A stretch of 64,000 nt of DNA, from assembly GCA_958299035.1 (NCBI GenBank), contig CATQJL010000001.1, forward strand, positions 7,494,284-7,558,283. The letters run 5' to 3'. The stretch is from Cylicocyclus nassatus (taxonomy: Eukaryota > Nematoda > Chromadorea > Rhabditida > Strongylidae). This document shows, piece after piece, positions 11,640 through 23,800 of this stretch; positions within the stretch are counted from its first letter, which is position 1; each line of letters opens with the position of its first letter. Position numbers and translations under genes: made by a program. Below the pieces are notes generated by a model. The model made no database searches and was not told where the DNA came from. It saw only the letters and a program-made list of their open reading frames with translations.

Positions 11640-11860
11640 ATCGATTTGTCGAAAAGAAGAAAGATGAAACTGTCTATTCGACAGTGCGACCCGATTGGTC
11701 GAAAAGGAAGAATATGAAGCTGTCAATTTGACAGCGCGACCCAATTGGTCGAAAAGGGAGAATATGAAGTATGAAGCTGCCAATTCGACAGCGCGACCCG
11801 ATTGGTCGAAAAAGGAAGAGTGTGATGCTGTCAATTTGACAGTGAGAATAGTCGAAAAGA
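11640..11860. repeat. Minisatellite, about 58-60 bp unit, four copies
   Basis: Repeats of the pattern gattggtcgaaaagg, agaatatgaagctgtcaat, tgacagcgcgacc, with the gattggtcga word at about 11642 (diverged), 11693, 11751 and 11810. Each unit contains a small inverted motif (ctgtcaat...tgacag). Confidence 0.8.
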
Positions 11861-13372
11861 TATGAAACTATTGATAGCTGTACGAGAAATGATAATGAAA
11901 TAAGGAATTAAAGCTGGAATAAGTGATGTGAAGAAGCTGTTCAATCTTAAGAACGAAAATAGATTGAATGTTGTATATAGTCAACTCCAAAGATAACTTT
12001 CATGAATTTGAAAGTGCAAAGTGGATAATTGACAATTGATAGTGACTTATTTTATTTGGTTAACTTCGAATACTAAAGTCAGAAGCAGAACAGATTATTA
12101 TTGTAAGAGAATAATTGTTTTTGATGCTTGAGATTGTTTCAAAAGCATTTATATAGGTGATAAAAATGTTATTTCTCATTCTAACTACTGATTCCACTAG
12201 TTAGTGTTTAGGGTGTATTTAAAATGAATATTGTTTCGTTTCTCAAACTTGGTGGCTTGTTTCATTTTATTCATTTTTGTATGCTATGATGGTCGATATT
12301 ATGCCACAGGATTATTATATTGTCGTCCTGTCGTGTCGACTGAAAGAATGGTGAATTTTACAGCGTTAGTAGGCAGTTTGTACAACGACATTGTATGAAA
12401 AAAGCAAATTAGGCAAGTTGCGAAGGCGTAATTGGATAAAGCTTGAAAGGAATAGATGGATTTATAGGCAAGAACGTGCTAGTATTTTGAAGGATGAATA
12501 ATATTACTGATTCATTGTGATGATATGGAAAAATTTATCTATACTTTGTGATTAAGCGAAAAACTTTCGATACGAAGTTGATATTTACATACTAATATGT
12601 ATTGTTGTAACCCCAGAAAGCTGGGTAATAGCAACTGTCTTGGTGTACATTAACAATTTATTGTCCTATTACAGACATCAATTCTCAACTCAGAAATCTT
12701 CTTTCTACAAAGTTACATTCAGTTTCTTCATTGCAGATCGACATCAGCAGATTTAAAAGTAGTCTTTTCAGTTGTATTTTTAATTTCTTATTTTCTAGAT
12801 GTAATACCACACTCAGCTTGTCTCGTACCCATCTAACTAAAGCGTTCTAAATTTGCTAGCTCTTTTCGAGTTTTCTTCTCAGGTACTGCTCCACTTAGAC
12901 ACTGTCTTGTAACAATAACCAACAGAAACTTATGCGAAGAGGATACTTGGAGGCTGTGGCCTTCCGACGTGTGACATATCTCATGGCATTCGCCTTGAAA
13001 CGCTGATCGCAAAAATGTATTCGTTATTTGCAGAACGATATCTCGGAAAAACGGCATTCCCATCATCTCAAGCGTTTGCCCAAGAGTACGAGTAATTTCG
13101 AAGGTGCTGAAGGCCTTGGGAATACCTCACACAATTTCAGTCGCGACTTGACTTGACAATACTACAATTATTCGCAATTGATCGTAAGGAGTCTTGAGTG
13201 TACAATAGATAGGACATTGACATTTTACAATATACGAATACATGCTGTTTATTTGAGGTCTGCCAGTTTTGAATTTGAAGAATCCGGCAAATTGCCGGAT
13301 TGCGTGGCGATTGAAATCGCGAGAATTCCAATGATGCCCGTTTAGTCTCGGTCAGTGCAAATATTTTTGCGT
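11861..13372. other. Non-genic DNA
   Basis: No gene or large repeat recognised; short open frames carry no known motifs. Confidence 0.4.
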
Positions 13373-13617
13373 TAGGCCTAAGGCATACCTCGCGCGATTT
13401 CGTCAAATCGCTACATCCACACGACTTGACGATTTGCCAGATCTCTACAGATTGACCGTGCGCGGGTCTCAAATGCATAGGCGTGTAGCTATCGTAAGTT
13501 GTAGCAAACCCATCAAGTCTGGCCCATACAAAGCGCGGTTACGGCCAGATATGAAGAGTCGCTGCAGCGTCAAATCGCTCAGCGACTGAAGTCGCGTGAG
13601 GTATGCCTTAGGCCTTA
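13373..13617. mobile_element. MITE, 245 bp, copy 1
   Basis: Ends are inverted (taggcctaaggcatacctcg and cgtgaggtatgccttaggcc). The interior has GC-rich blocks such as gcgatttcgtcaaatcgc. A partial relative begins at 27701. Non-coding. Confidence 0.75.
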
Positions 13618-14210
13618 GCTTTTACAAGCGCCAATTCTTATGGGAAAGCGTTCTGCAGCTAGAGCAAATATAGTTTCAAAATCAGCGCTTCAAGGCAAGC
13701 TTTTTATATATAACATATTCCAAAAGATCACGGCCACCAGTTATCCTTTCCTTGTTGAATGGACAAAATAAATCTTGGATAATAATTCACCGTGGGTCGG
13801 TAAGCTGATCAGGAGCCAAACATAAGCGTACGATATCGGCATCACATATATCCAGATTGTGTAATTTTCGTCTAGGCAACGCGAGATGTTGACCGCTATA
13901 GTCAAAATACTCAAATGGATAGAATTCCTACCAAAACTCATACCGCCTTTTTACACACTTCTCTTGTGAAACGCCTTCCTTGTACTGTTAAGATTGTGCA
14001 TATCACATAGCTTCATTGAGATAGAGCGTGTCGACCTTATTGCTTTCCGAAACTGAGCCAGATGCCCTCTTCTTGATTCCTACGTTAAGGCTTCCACCCT
14101 TCCTCTCATCCATATTTCGCAATTGAAGCATGGTAGTGTCTATAAGATTTTTGCTCATACATTCACCTACTATTTCAAAAGGTAATAATGTGCAGTATTC
14201 AGGCTCTGGG

Positions 14211-15732
14211 CAGGGTCAAGCGTGTTGATGCGATCCTGGACCCTCATTTACGACCCCCCCCCCCTTGAAGGTACGCATCCGTACGACCCCCCCCCCCTCC
14301 CCTCCCCTCCCTCCCCTTCCCCCATCTACCCCCCTTACCTCCCCTGCCCACATTTCTCGCGGTAACCTGCATAAACTAATGTCAATCTCAAAAAACCCTG
14401 CGCGAGAACTTCAGTGGAATTTCGGAGGCAGAATTTCTAGGCCAATGGGTGCGCCCAGCATCTCTAGCACATATACACACCTTAAATAATGTTTGAGATT
14501 CTGTAAGTTTACTTTTGAATTTTCAGGCATACTTCAGGCCAGCAAATTTGATTCCCGTATGCGATACAAATTTTTACACGGAGAACAAAATGACATTCTT
14601 GAAGTACAAAAGATGTTTTCGACTAAGAAGCTCAGTTCTTACCTCTTCCACAGTTTTTACTGCGAAAAAATCCGCTTTAGCACCGTCTAGAACGACGTTA
14701 AAAACATGCATGAGTACGGTAGTTTGAAAATCCGTAACTAAGGCTAGGAAAAGACTGAGAGGCTGCAAAGAACAGGTTCAGTAGCATTTTGCCCAGATAT
14801 TCATAGAAAAAGTTTCAGCTCTTGAGGAGCAGTGCGCTCGAAAAAATTTAGATCAGGCTCTCGCAAATTTAGATGCGATCCTAGAAAGCAAAAACTGGGA
14901 TTTTTGAGCCTAAAATTTTGTAACTTACCAGAGAAGTTATAAAACAGCCTGAAATTCTTACGATGAAAACTAGAGGGATGGCCTCGTATTACAGCACGTT
15001 TGCAGCTGACAAGCTTCAATAGCTCCGGAGAAATTTAGATCAGGCGCAGATACGACCCCCCTTTTCTCATTTTTTGCTAGCATACATAAAATCATAAGAA
15101 AATCCGCAGATTATAAAATAACACCAGATTTCGCACAGCAGTAGTAGGGCTTATCTAAAGTACACATAAATTGTAAGGGCCGCATAAATGACATTACAAA
15201 AAGATTTACGAATTATTGATTGTCATCGTTGATCTACATATGCGCTTTTGTCGAGTGTGCGAGTCTTCAGTGAGCCTTCGGAAGCAGGATGTCTACACCG
15301 ATCGGTACATCCAACATCTTTATCACACATACATGCCTTTGGCAGCATTTGAGCTTCTGAAAATGTTTATTTTTTGGATTTTAGTCATGCCAGCAGGGTT
15401 CGATCCCCGTTTGAGACAATATTTTGCGGGAGAAATAGCGATTCCCATAAAAAAAAAGAACTAAGTCATAATCTTTCAAAAGTGCAGCAAATGAAGCGAA
15501 TTCCTACGCTTGCGAATGTTTTCAAATTATTGTTCACTCGTTTTTATTTGATATTAGTACACGGCATTTCATGAATTTATTGTTAAGAACATGTAATAAT
15601 TACTTGCCATTTGATTTGCTTTCAATCGTAATGTTTTTTATCCAAACTACCCCCTCTTACGACCCCCTCCCCTGACCGTAGGCCCCCTTTACGACCCCCC
15701 GTTGCGACAGTCGCATCACACGCTTGACCCTG
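14211..15732. mobile_element. hAT-like non-autonomous DNA transposon with 8-bp target duplication
   Basis: Terminal inverted repeats cagggtcaagcgtg (14211) and cgcttgaccctg (ends 15732), with similar subterminal gatgcga and C-tract blocks on both sides. It is flanked by a perfect 8-bp direct repeat gctctggg (14203-14210 and 15733-15740). An 8-bp duplication with CAGGG ends is the hAT signature. No transposase is visible in the 1.5 kb. Long C runs (14253-14345, 15654-15705) mark the subtermini. Confidence 0.8.
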
Positions 15733-15740
15733 GCTCTGGG

Positions 15741-17491
15741 TATGAAGGACCCTCGGAAGAATTGGCAGCGTAAATGTTTTAATGATCGCCAACGATTTAC
15801 ATGCGCCTATCTCACAACTGCGTTTGAATATCTTTTTCAATTTCTTGCAGTCATAACACGTTCTGCCGTCAGACCAACTTCATGCATTGTTGCAACTCTA
15901 TAGCGCTCTCGTCAAAAATAAAAGCCTAGAAGGAGCTCCGCTGGTCTTATCGGGTGCAAATTGAATACACTAGCAATCTCAGAGCAAAGCGTACGGGATC
16001 GTGGAAAAACGGCCACTATGCGAATATGCGTAGCCATAGTTGCACCTTTTTCACCCACATGTTCCAACCCCAATCTTGAACATACTGCGAATTAGCCAAG
16101 CAGATTATCTTCCAAGCGTGATCTAGAATTTTGAATTTCATTCAGTGACTTAATATACTCGTGTGGCAGAGATCTGTTGACTTCGTAATGCAGCATTAAC
16201 TGATGCAGCCGCAGTACATTAACGTATCCGCCCTTTCATTGGTAGTGTCGCCTGCTCATGTGGCTGAGACACCCAGTCGCCAAGCTCGGGCCAATTGTCA
16301 ACTTCCCACCTCTCGAGCTGCGTTTGAAAGGTGGCGCGGCGAGGAAAGGCGAAGAAAATATGATACTTCATGCTTTTCGCTTACGAGAACAACTAGCTTT
16401 TTAGCTACCCATGGTGGTGATGCCGAAACTGGCGACACAACTTTCCAGCTCCCTAAATGCATCTGAATGCGTCATAGCTCAAACAATCGAAGAGGTTATC
16501 AGTATCTACGCTTTGCTCATGGTCTTGATTGTCAACTTTCACGTGATGTTATGGTACAAGCATTTCTAACAATACTTCACGAGGGGTTACGTCAAATGGC
16601 TCAATAACACTAATTTAGCTGTTTTTGTATCCCGCGTCTCATCAAAAATTGAATGTTGGGCAAAGCGATGACACAGTAATCGATATTTATGATCTTGTGC
16701 TCTATCCGTCGTGCATTTCTAGTGAATTCCACGCGGGCGGCACGAGCGTTGGTGAGCTGAGCGGTTAAAACTTCTACGCAATAGATGCCTTGTGTTGCAA
16801 GTCCGAGCCTTCGTTCAGTAATGCTGCCAACGGTAGCTGATATTCGCAGTAATGCTTCTTAGACTTTGTCTTCCTTCGGCTGCTTAATGTATTTTCGCTG
16901 AAAAACTTGGTTTCTTTATGATAAAGTTCAAGGAAGTAAATAATAAAATTGACCATCTTGTAGCTGCCACATATCCTAACTTATCAAACGCCCTGTACTG
17001 TGCAAGCAACGCTATACTGCTGTAGTAAGTCTTCCTCTTACTATAGCAGAAATCTATTACCAAACCCTATGATTTTGAAAATAAATAGGCAAATGCGCAA
17101 TTTCTTTAAAGGCTACGTTGAAATTCTATACAGAGCAGCTGGCCTCAAAGAGGATCGGGCACTAACAGCGATCAGTCTAAGGCTGAAAAATAGATGATTA
17201 TTCTGGTTTACCATTGAGCACATTTGACAGAGGATGATACACTAAGATATCCTTTTCTTACTTTCCCAAGGATAATTGACAAAGAGGAAGTAGCGATCGA
17301 AGATCACGGCTATCGCAACGCCTGAGCTTCTTATTCTAGAGATTATCTTATAGAACAATTACCTCAGACTTCCTTCAAGATAAAGGCTTGAAAATCCGTA
17401 GTTTTTACTGTTTGAACTCATGTGCACATCACATCCGAACGCGTACTTAGCGCATCATAATTTATTTATTCCAAACACAATAACACTAAGG
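15741..17491. other. Region upstream of pgp
   Basis: No gene recognised on either strand. Presumably holds the pgp promoter, but I see no clear core-promoter element. Confidence 0.4.
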
Positions 17492-17498
17492 CTTTTAG
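17492..17498 (+). promoter_or_regulatory. Acceptor-like site just before the pgp start codon
   Basis: A gcttttag acceptor ends 21 bp before the ATG at 17520. In nematodes such a site near the start codon can receive a spliced leader. Alternatively it is the 3' end of a 5'-UTR intron. Neither can be decided from the sequence. Confidence 0.3.
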
Positions 17499-17519
17499 CG
17501 AATATCTGCGCTGCTCGAC

Positions 17520-17861
17520 ATGAAATGTGATGAACGATTAGAAGAAAAGCCTGCTAATCAACTAAAAAGCGAATCGAGGGCTGGTGAGCCAGAACAAGAC
17601 TCGAAACGAAAGCCAGTGCCATTCTTAGAGCTGGTGCGAAAATGTCAAATTTACATGCAGTAGTAATTTTCTGTTTGCAAAAAAAGAATTGTTTCACCAA
17701 GATTGAGTGAACGATGTCACTTTTAGTTTCGCTACGCTACCAAATGGGACAAGTGCTACGTAGCCTTGGGATTCACATTGTCCATAATTACTGGAATATT
17801 ATTGCCTTTCACATCAGTCGCCGATGGTTTATTTCCCAACATCTATCTTACAAATAGCGAC
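17520..17861 (+). CDS. pgp: pgp exons 1-2: N-terminus and first membrane segment
   Basis: Exon 1 is 17520-17633 (38 codons, from ATG; donor GTGCGA). Exon 2 is 17727-17861 (45 codons; acceptor ttttag, donor GTAAGT). Joined in phase 0 they read a charged cytosolic N-terminus, then [16 protein letters not shown], the typical lead-in to the first helix, then a hydrophobic helix and LPFTSVADG. The ATG at 17520 is chosen because it is the first in frame and lies just after an acceptor-like cttttag (ending about 17498), which could serve cis- or trans-splicing. Exon 1 is supported by continuity rather than by a conserved domain, so its donor is less certain than the others. Confidence 0.85.
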
Positions 17862-20800
17862 GTAAGTAGCTGCTCATGGTAAAAAATTTTTGGAGTTAGA
17901 TTCTATAAAACATTGGTCTGGTGCGTTTTGAGAAAGAAATTTATACAATATTACACGCATGGAGCGCTGTTTCGCATTATTTCACATGAAGTACGGGAAA
18001 TCGGAATATGCTCAACTCACTTTAGATCACTTATTTCGTTGCAAGGCGGAATGGGCATGCGGAATTACACAACTTAATCTTGTTGATCTGCATAATCATT
18101 TAATATGAGCGCCTTTAAATATATGCAGTACTGAAAATTCTTTTTGGTCTTGCGCAAAACCTTTTGGCGGTAAGTTGAAGGCATGATTTTATGTAAGCAA
18201 TTTGTGGGGAGGGAGGAGCAGAAGTGACGACTACTCATTAGCGAATGAAATACGTCTCGCCGGCGGCGTGGCTCACGCCGCGCCCCCTTTTTCAGATCTT
18301 AAAAGTTGGGGACCCGCAAAAATTTTGAGAAGCACCCCTCCTTTGTGAATGTATGTTAATGAGGCCCTCAGTGAATGTGAAAAAGTCGACTGAAGGTGTT
18401 AGGGAACAATTATGTCATTAAGCGCAGAAATATTGAAACTTGACTTAGATTGCTGAATGAATTTGGAAGAACCCAAAAGCATAGAACGCGATAAGCGACA
18501 GCATGATGTCGATGTCATGCTGATAACGCTTGTCATTTTGGATACCCCACTAAGTTGGCAATGATACGACGTCTGCACTCGTACATTGCTGAAAACCACA
18601 ACCGTATCTAGAGGTATCCTCTGAAGAGTATGTTTACTGCAGTAGGATGAAATGAGTTTGCGCGGCAGGATTGTTGATTTATTCTTGTGGTGCTATTTCC
18701 GTTCTAGTGCAAGATGTGCCATATTATTACTACCGGTTTAAGTTCTTTTCTAGCGTTCTTCAATTAAAAAACTTTCTATCGCACAAGGTTTCTTCTGTAA
18801 GATTGCTGTGTGGTTCAAACATTTGTCCCACCTCAACTGTGTTGAACTTACGATTCTGCAATTATCGATGACGAAGTTACATCAATAGTAAGCGTGTAAG
18901 TATTGGGTTCTCGGTCTTGCTCATGAAGCAGATAGCGATAAAGCGGGCCAGCCTATAACTTAGGCTGCGTTAATACTCATACGGAAGTCAGGGAACAGTT
19001 AGCACAGCGCTTGGAATGAGCACTGTGCTGGAGCTGTTCCCGGATTTGGGGATTAGTTTGAACGCAGCCTTAAAACCGATCAAAATGGCAAGTTACCTGT
19101 GTAGAAAATTTGCATAGTCAGGGAACGCTCCGGAACGGTTGCTTATAAGTTACAGCATGAGCTTGATCACCGATTTGTTCTTTTTAAACCTGTCTTAAAG
19201 ACAGTGTCCAGGCAAATTTGGGCACATAATTTTCTCGTGTGAAAAGTGATAGCTGGTCTCAACTACGGCATTGCTCAAGTGCTAGCGCAAATTATCCTTT
19301 CACGGCTAAGAAATCCACCTCCAAAACTCCCAAACTCTGCGCCGTGACCGTAACCCACAATTGACTCTGCTCCGACGCACTGCGTTCGCGCTAGGACCCG
19401 TTTCTAGACACCCACAAAACGTTCACGGCGCAGGCGCAGAGCGTTTGGGATGGATTTCTCAGCCGTGAATGGACAATCTGCACTGTCGTTTGGGCAGTGT
19501 CTTAATTAGGATCCCTCCTTCAGTTTCCATGCAAAAAACACATGCGCCCAAATTTGTCTGAACACTGCCTTTAAGTTTTAGGGTGGCTAAAAAAAGGTCG
19601 TTTTGACATACAAATTGTTATAAAAAATTTTCTTGTTGTTTTTAATCCATGATTTTTTGCGGACAAATAGTTCGAAGCTTCCTCTATCATATATCAAATA
19701 ATCAGGATTTTCTATAGTCAGTAAAGACAGTTATGCCTCAACATGGTGGCGAAATTTTTAAAAGCTCAATTCTTTGACTTCTTGAGCTTCGTTTTCATGC
19801 TGTAATGGATGTGAAGAACAGCAGTTTGGTGTTTGGATACAGAGGAGTTTCCCTATTTAGTGAACAACAAACGAAATTGTGATCTGCCATTTTGAAAATG
19901 AAACACTAGAAAACCAAAATTCCTTATATTTGCGCATTATGGGAAAAACGCGACTTTTTACTTCTTTGCGATTTATTTCCAGATAAGTTTCACTCAAACA
20001 GATTATATGCTACAATACCCAGTGAAGCTCTTTTCAGACATATCAAACATTGGACAAAAACTTGTCTACAGCATTTGTAAGAGCTGAAAAAGCGACCGAA
20101 CTTATTTATTAGCCAACCTAATAGATAGGCTAGAGAAAAGCAGAACCGGTGAACCGGAAAACATTTGACATCTGTGAGGAGAGTGGATGTGGTAAACCTG
20201 TCAGGTAAAGGCTCAAAACTAAGTTCGCAACTGCACTGATTTCTTTTTTGCGCAATGTCATACGATACTGAATTTTCTGCATCAAAGAGAAATGAACAAT
20301 GCGAGAAATTTCTTTCTTTCTTCTTTTCTTTCTTCTTTTCTTGAGTTGAGAAAAAATGCTAGCCCAAAAGAATTTAATGCTCAACGACGTGACCTGCCTT
20401 CATCTCATCGCTTGAGCTTTATCCTACATATACATGTGATCAGATCAGCTAGATGTTGATACTTCAGTAGGCATCCTTTACGTATACGTTGAGATAAGAG
20501 TGGAGGGGTGAGGATGGCGAGGAGGAAAGCAGGCAGAAGCTTTCCTAATAAACATTGAACTGAGATCTGTCTGGAGATACTCTGCCCTCACTCAGAAATT
20601 GTAGAAAATCAAATAGTGACACAAAGTAATTTGCAGCTTGCAGCATATTCGAAATGTGGGTCTACTGATTGAAGCTTTATATATATCAGCAGCATTCTTG
20701 GCCTTGGGCACTCTTCTGTTTATCTCGTGTTTTATTCAGGTAACAAACCACTGTTCGTAGGGTGTTGTAAGTTTTCACATGATTATAGCATTATCTTTTC

Positions 20801-23800
20801 TCCACGGCTAGCCAAAATATGGTAAGATGTATCAGAAAAGAATTTGTGAAGGCTGTTCTACGTCAAAACGCTGCTTGGTTTGAAAACAACAATGCTGGAA
20901 TGATCACAACCTTACTCTCTGAGTGAGTATCCTGGCAGTTTTCAAATTTCTTCATTTTTCAAAGTTTCACCCTTCAGAAATATAACACAAATAGAGGATG
21001 GCGTGGGAGACAAGATGGGCATGCTCTCGAGAGGTATAACAACATTCCTCGCTAGTGCAGTCGTTGCTCTCGTTTACAACTGGCGAGTCACCCTCATCAC
21101 TGTTGGGGTTGGCCCAGTGTCGGCACTCACTATGTTGTTTATGGCTAAGGTAAGCACATATCCGCCATGATGCAGCATTCAAAAATGATGTTTTGCATGA
21201 GCCTGAGTTTCCGCTAATTTTGTAGCGAATAGTCAAACTTTTAACAAACATGAAAAATTCTGAACGAGGTTCAGGGCTCTGCGCAGTGATCGCGAGAGAT
21301 GAGACTGCGGCCATTGCACCACATTATACCACAAGACCTCAAGCCAGTTGAAAGGTCTCGTAGTTTTCAAATTCCTTCCAGGTATAATAATTGAAAGCCA
21401 TTAACTGATAGCAGTAACTTACGAGGGAAGGATACCAGATCACAATGGCGAAATGATATGAAATGATATGCACATTATTAGATGCGTCTTGATGAGGTGA
21501 TTCGAAATCTAACTTCATATCTGCTTTTTTTAATCCTTGCATCTGTCCCTATACGGAGTCTGCCGCTCTTGTCAGTCTCTTCCATTCTTCTCTATCTACG
21601 ACTCGACCATCATCTAATTCAAGTTCTCTGAGGTCTGCTTTGACTCGGTCCATCCATCTTAGCTTTGGTCTTCCTCGTGATCTTTTTCCGGGAACATCCA
21701 CTGACATTGCTAGTCTTGTAATGTGTTCTTCTTCTCGTCTTCTCACGTGCCCGTACCATCGAAGCCGCCGTTCTTGCATCTTCTTGGCTATCGGGGCAAT
21801 TTTCATCGTGGTTCGTATAGTATCATTCGTGACGTGGTCGAGCATGGTCACACCTATCGTCAATCGTACCATACGTGTTTCCATCACACCAAGCTTCCTC
21901 TCGTCATTACGTGTGCTTGGCCAACACTCGCTTCCATACAACGCGGTTGGACGGATTACTGTGCGATACATTTGTGATTTCAGTTTCAGTGGCATCCGTT
22001 TGTCACATAGAATTCGTTAAGCTTCTCCATTTCAACCAAGCTGCGCTTATTCAGCCGTTTATCTCGTCGTGAAGCGAGCCATCTGCTGTGATGAGACTTC
22101 CCAAGTACTTGAACGACGTGGTCTTCTTGATTGCTGTATCTGCGATCTGGATCGTTCCTGGCATCTGACGTCCCAGTTCCATGTATTCTGTCTTCGCGGT
22201 ACTGATCTTCAGACCATGCAGCTCGAGTTGCGTTTTCCACATCTGCACATCATTCTCCAATTCTCTCCTGCTTCTCGCCATCAGGATCACATCATCTGCG
22301 TACATGACGGACTATGGAAGTGGGCGTATGAAGTCTCTTATTATCGTGTCCAGGACTGTGATGAAGAGGAGTGGCGACAGTATGGAACCTTGATGCACGC
22401 CGGCGTTCATCTGGAAGTCGTCTGAGCGTCCCGCTGCAGTTCGTACGTGGCTGGTGGCTCCTTTGTATATCATTCTGATCCAGCGGACGTATTCTTCTGG
22501 TACATCGTGCTTCCGTAGTGCCCACCATATTATGTGATGTGGTACTCTATCGAACGCCTTCTCCAGATCGAGGAATGCCGCATGAAGCTCACACTATCTA
22601 AGCTTCTTTCCATCATTATTCTGACGGTGTGGATGGCATCGGTTGTACTGCATCCCTTTACGAAGCCGCATTGGTGAGGGGCCAGTTGTACGATACTTCG
22701 AAGCCGCGTCTCCAGTATTCTTTCGAAGATCTTCAAGGTGTGGCACATGGGTCGAATTGGCCTGTACGTGGAGCAGTCGGCTATGCCGCCCTTGTTCTTC
22801 CATATTGGTATCGTCGTGCTTCTGTACCACTCGTCTGGCATCTTTCCGAATTCTATTATCTCATTCAGAAGCCGTGTAACGAGACTCCAGCTTGTCCACA
22901 CCTCTTCCAGAAGTCGCTGGGGTAACTTCATATCTGCTAAGCGCTCTAAAAAAGTTATGAGCGTTCAAATGTTCAAAGTAAGCAAAAATTCAGTGCAACA
23001 TCTTCAAGAACTACTTGTTTAATGACACTTATGTGTTGGTGTATGTATGCCTTTCAAGCACTCAATGCACTCAAAGTCATGCCAATTAATCATCCCCGCT
23101 GGTTTTCAAAGCCGTTACGCATCAAAACCGATAACTTCGCACCTTTAACCGCCCATAGCTTCTTCTAGAAAAGCGCTTAACAAAGAAAGGTGATTTGAAA
23201 CCAGCTCATCAAGACGCATCTAATGATATGCATATCATTTCGGTTCGTTACTGCGACGTGGTATCGTTCCCTTGTCGGAAGCCACAATGGTCGCAAACCC
23301 ACCAGCTGTCACGATTACGCAGAACGCTTTACAAAGATTCCCTTGCACTAGGAGCATAGTTGATGTATTAGGTTGTCCGGAAAATAATGTCGCATGGCAT
23401 CCTGCCGCGACAGAATAACCATACAAAATAGCGAATGGGGTATCATTTGAAAGAGCAAAACAAGCTCTACAAGATAGTTTACAAACGTACGCTGAAATCG
23501 TGCTCCACCTGAAGTTCGAATCCAAAATGTAAAAAATTTTAGATATCCGAAAAATCGTATCTCGGTTCATAGACGTCTTATGGATCTCCAATTTGCATAG
23601 GCATGTACTCTCTACACTAGACATTCACCTGTGTAGTTTGTTATTTTTCTTTGGCTACAGTACGAGAGATAAAAATAGGTCAAGAGTGCGAATATGTCGC
23701 GTTTTTCGGGTTTTTTTGCAAACTATCGGATTTTTCTCGAAAGCTAGCGCTTGTAGCTGAAAATTCATGGCTATACTCCTAAAGGTTCATGCTACAGAAT

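Noticed and set aside
14265..14489. Proline-rich small protein
   Set aside because: The frame is created by the C-rich subterminal tract of the hAT-like element.
15390..15420. tRNA gene suggested by gggttcgatcccc
   Set aside because: Only a B-box-like string; no acceptor stem or A-box at the right distance.
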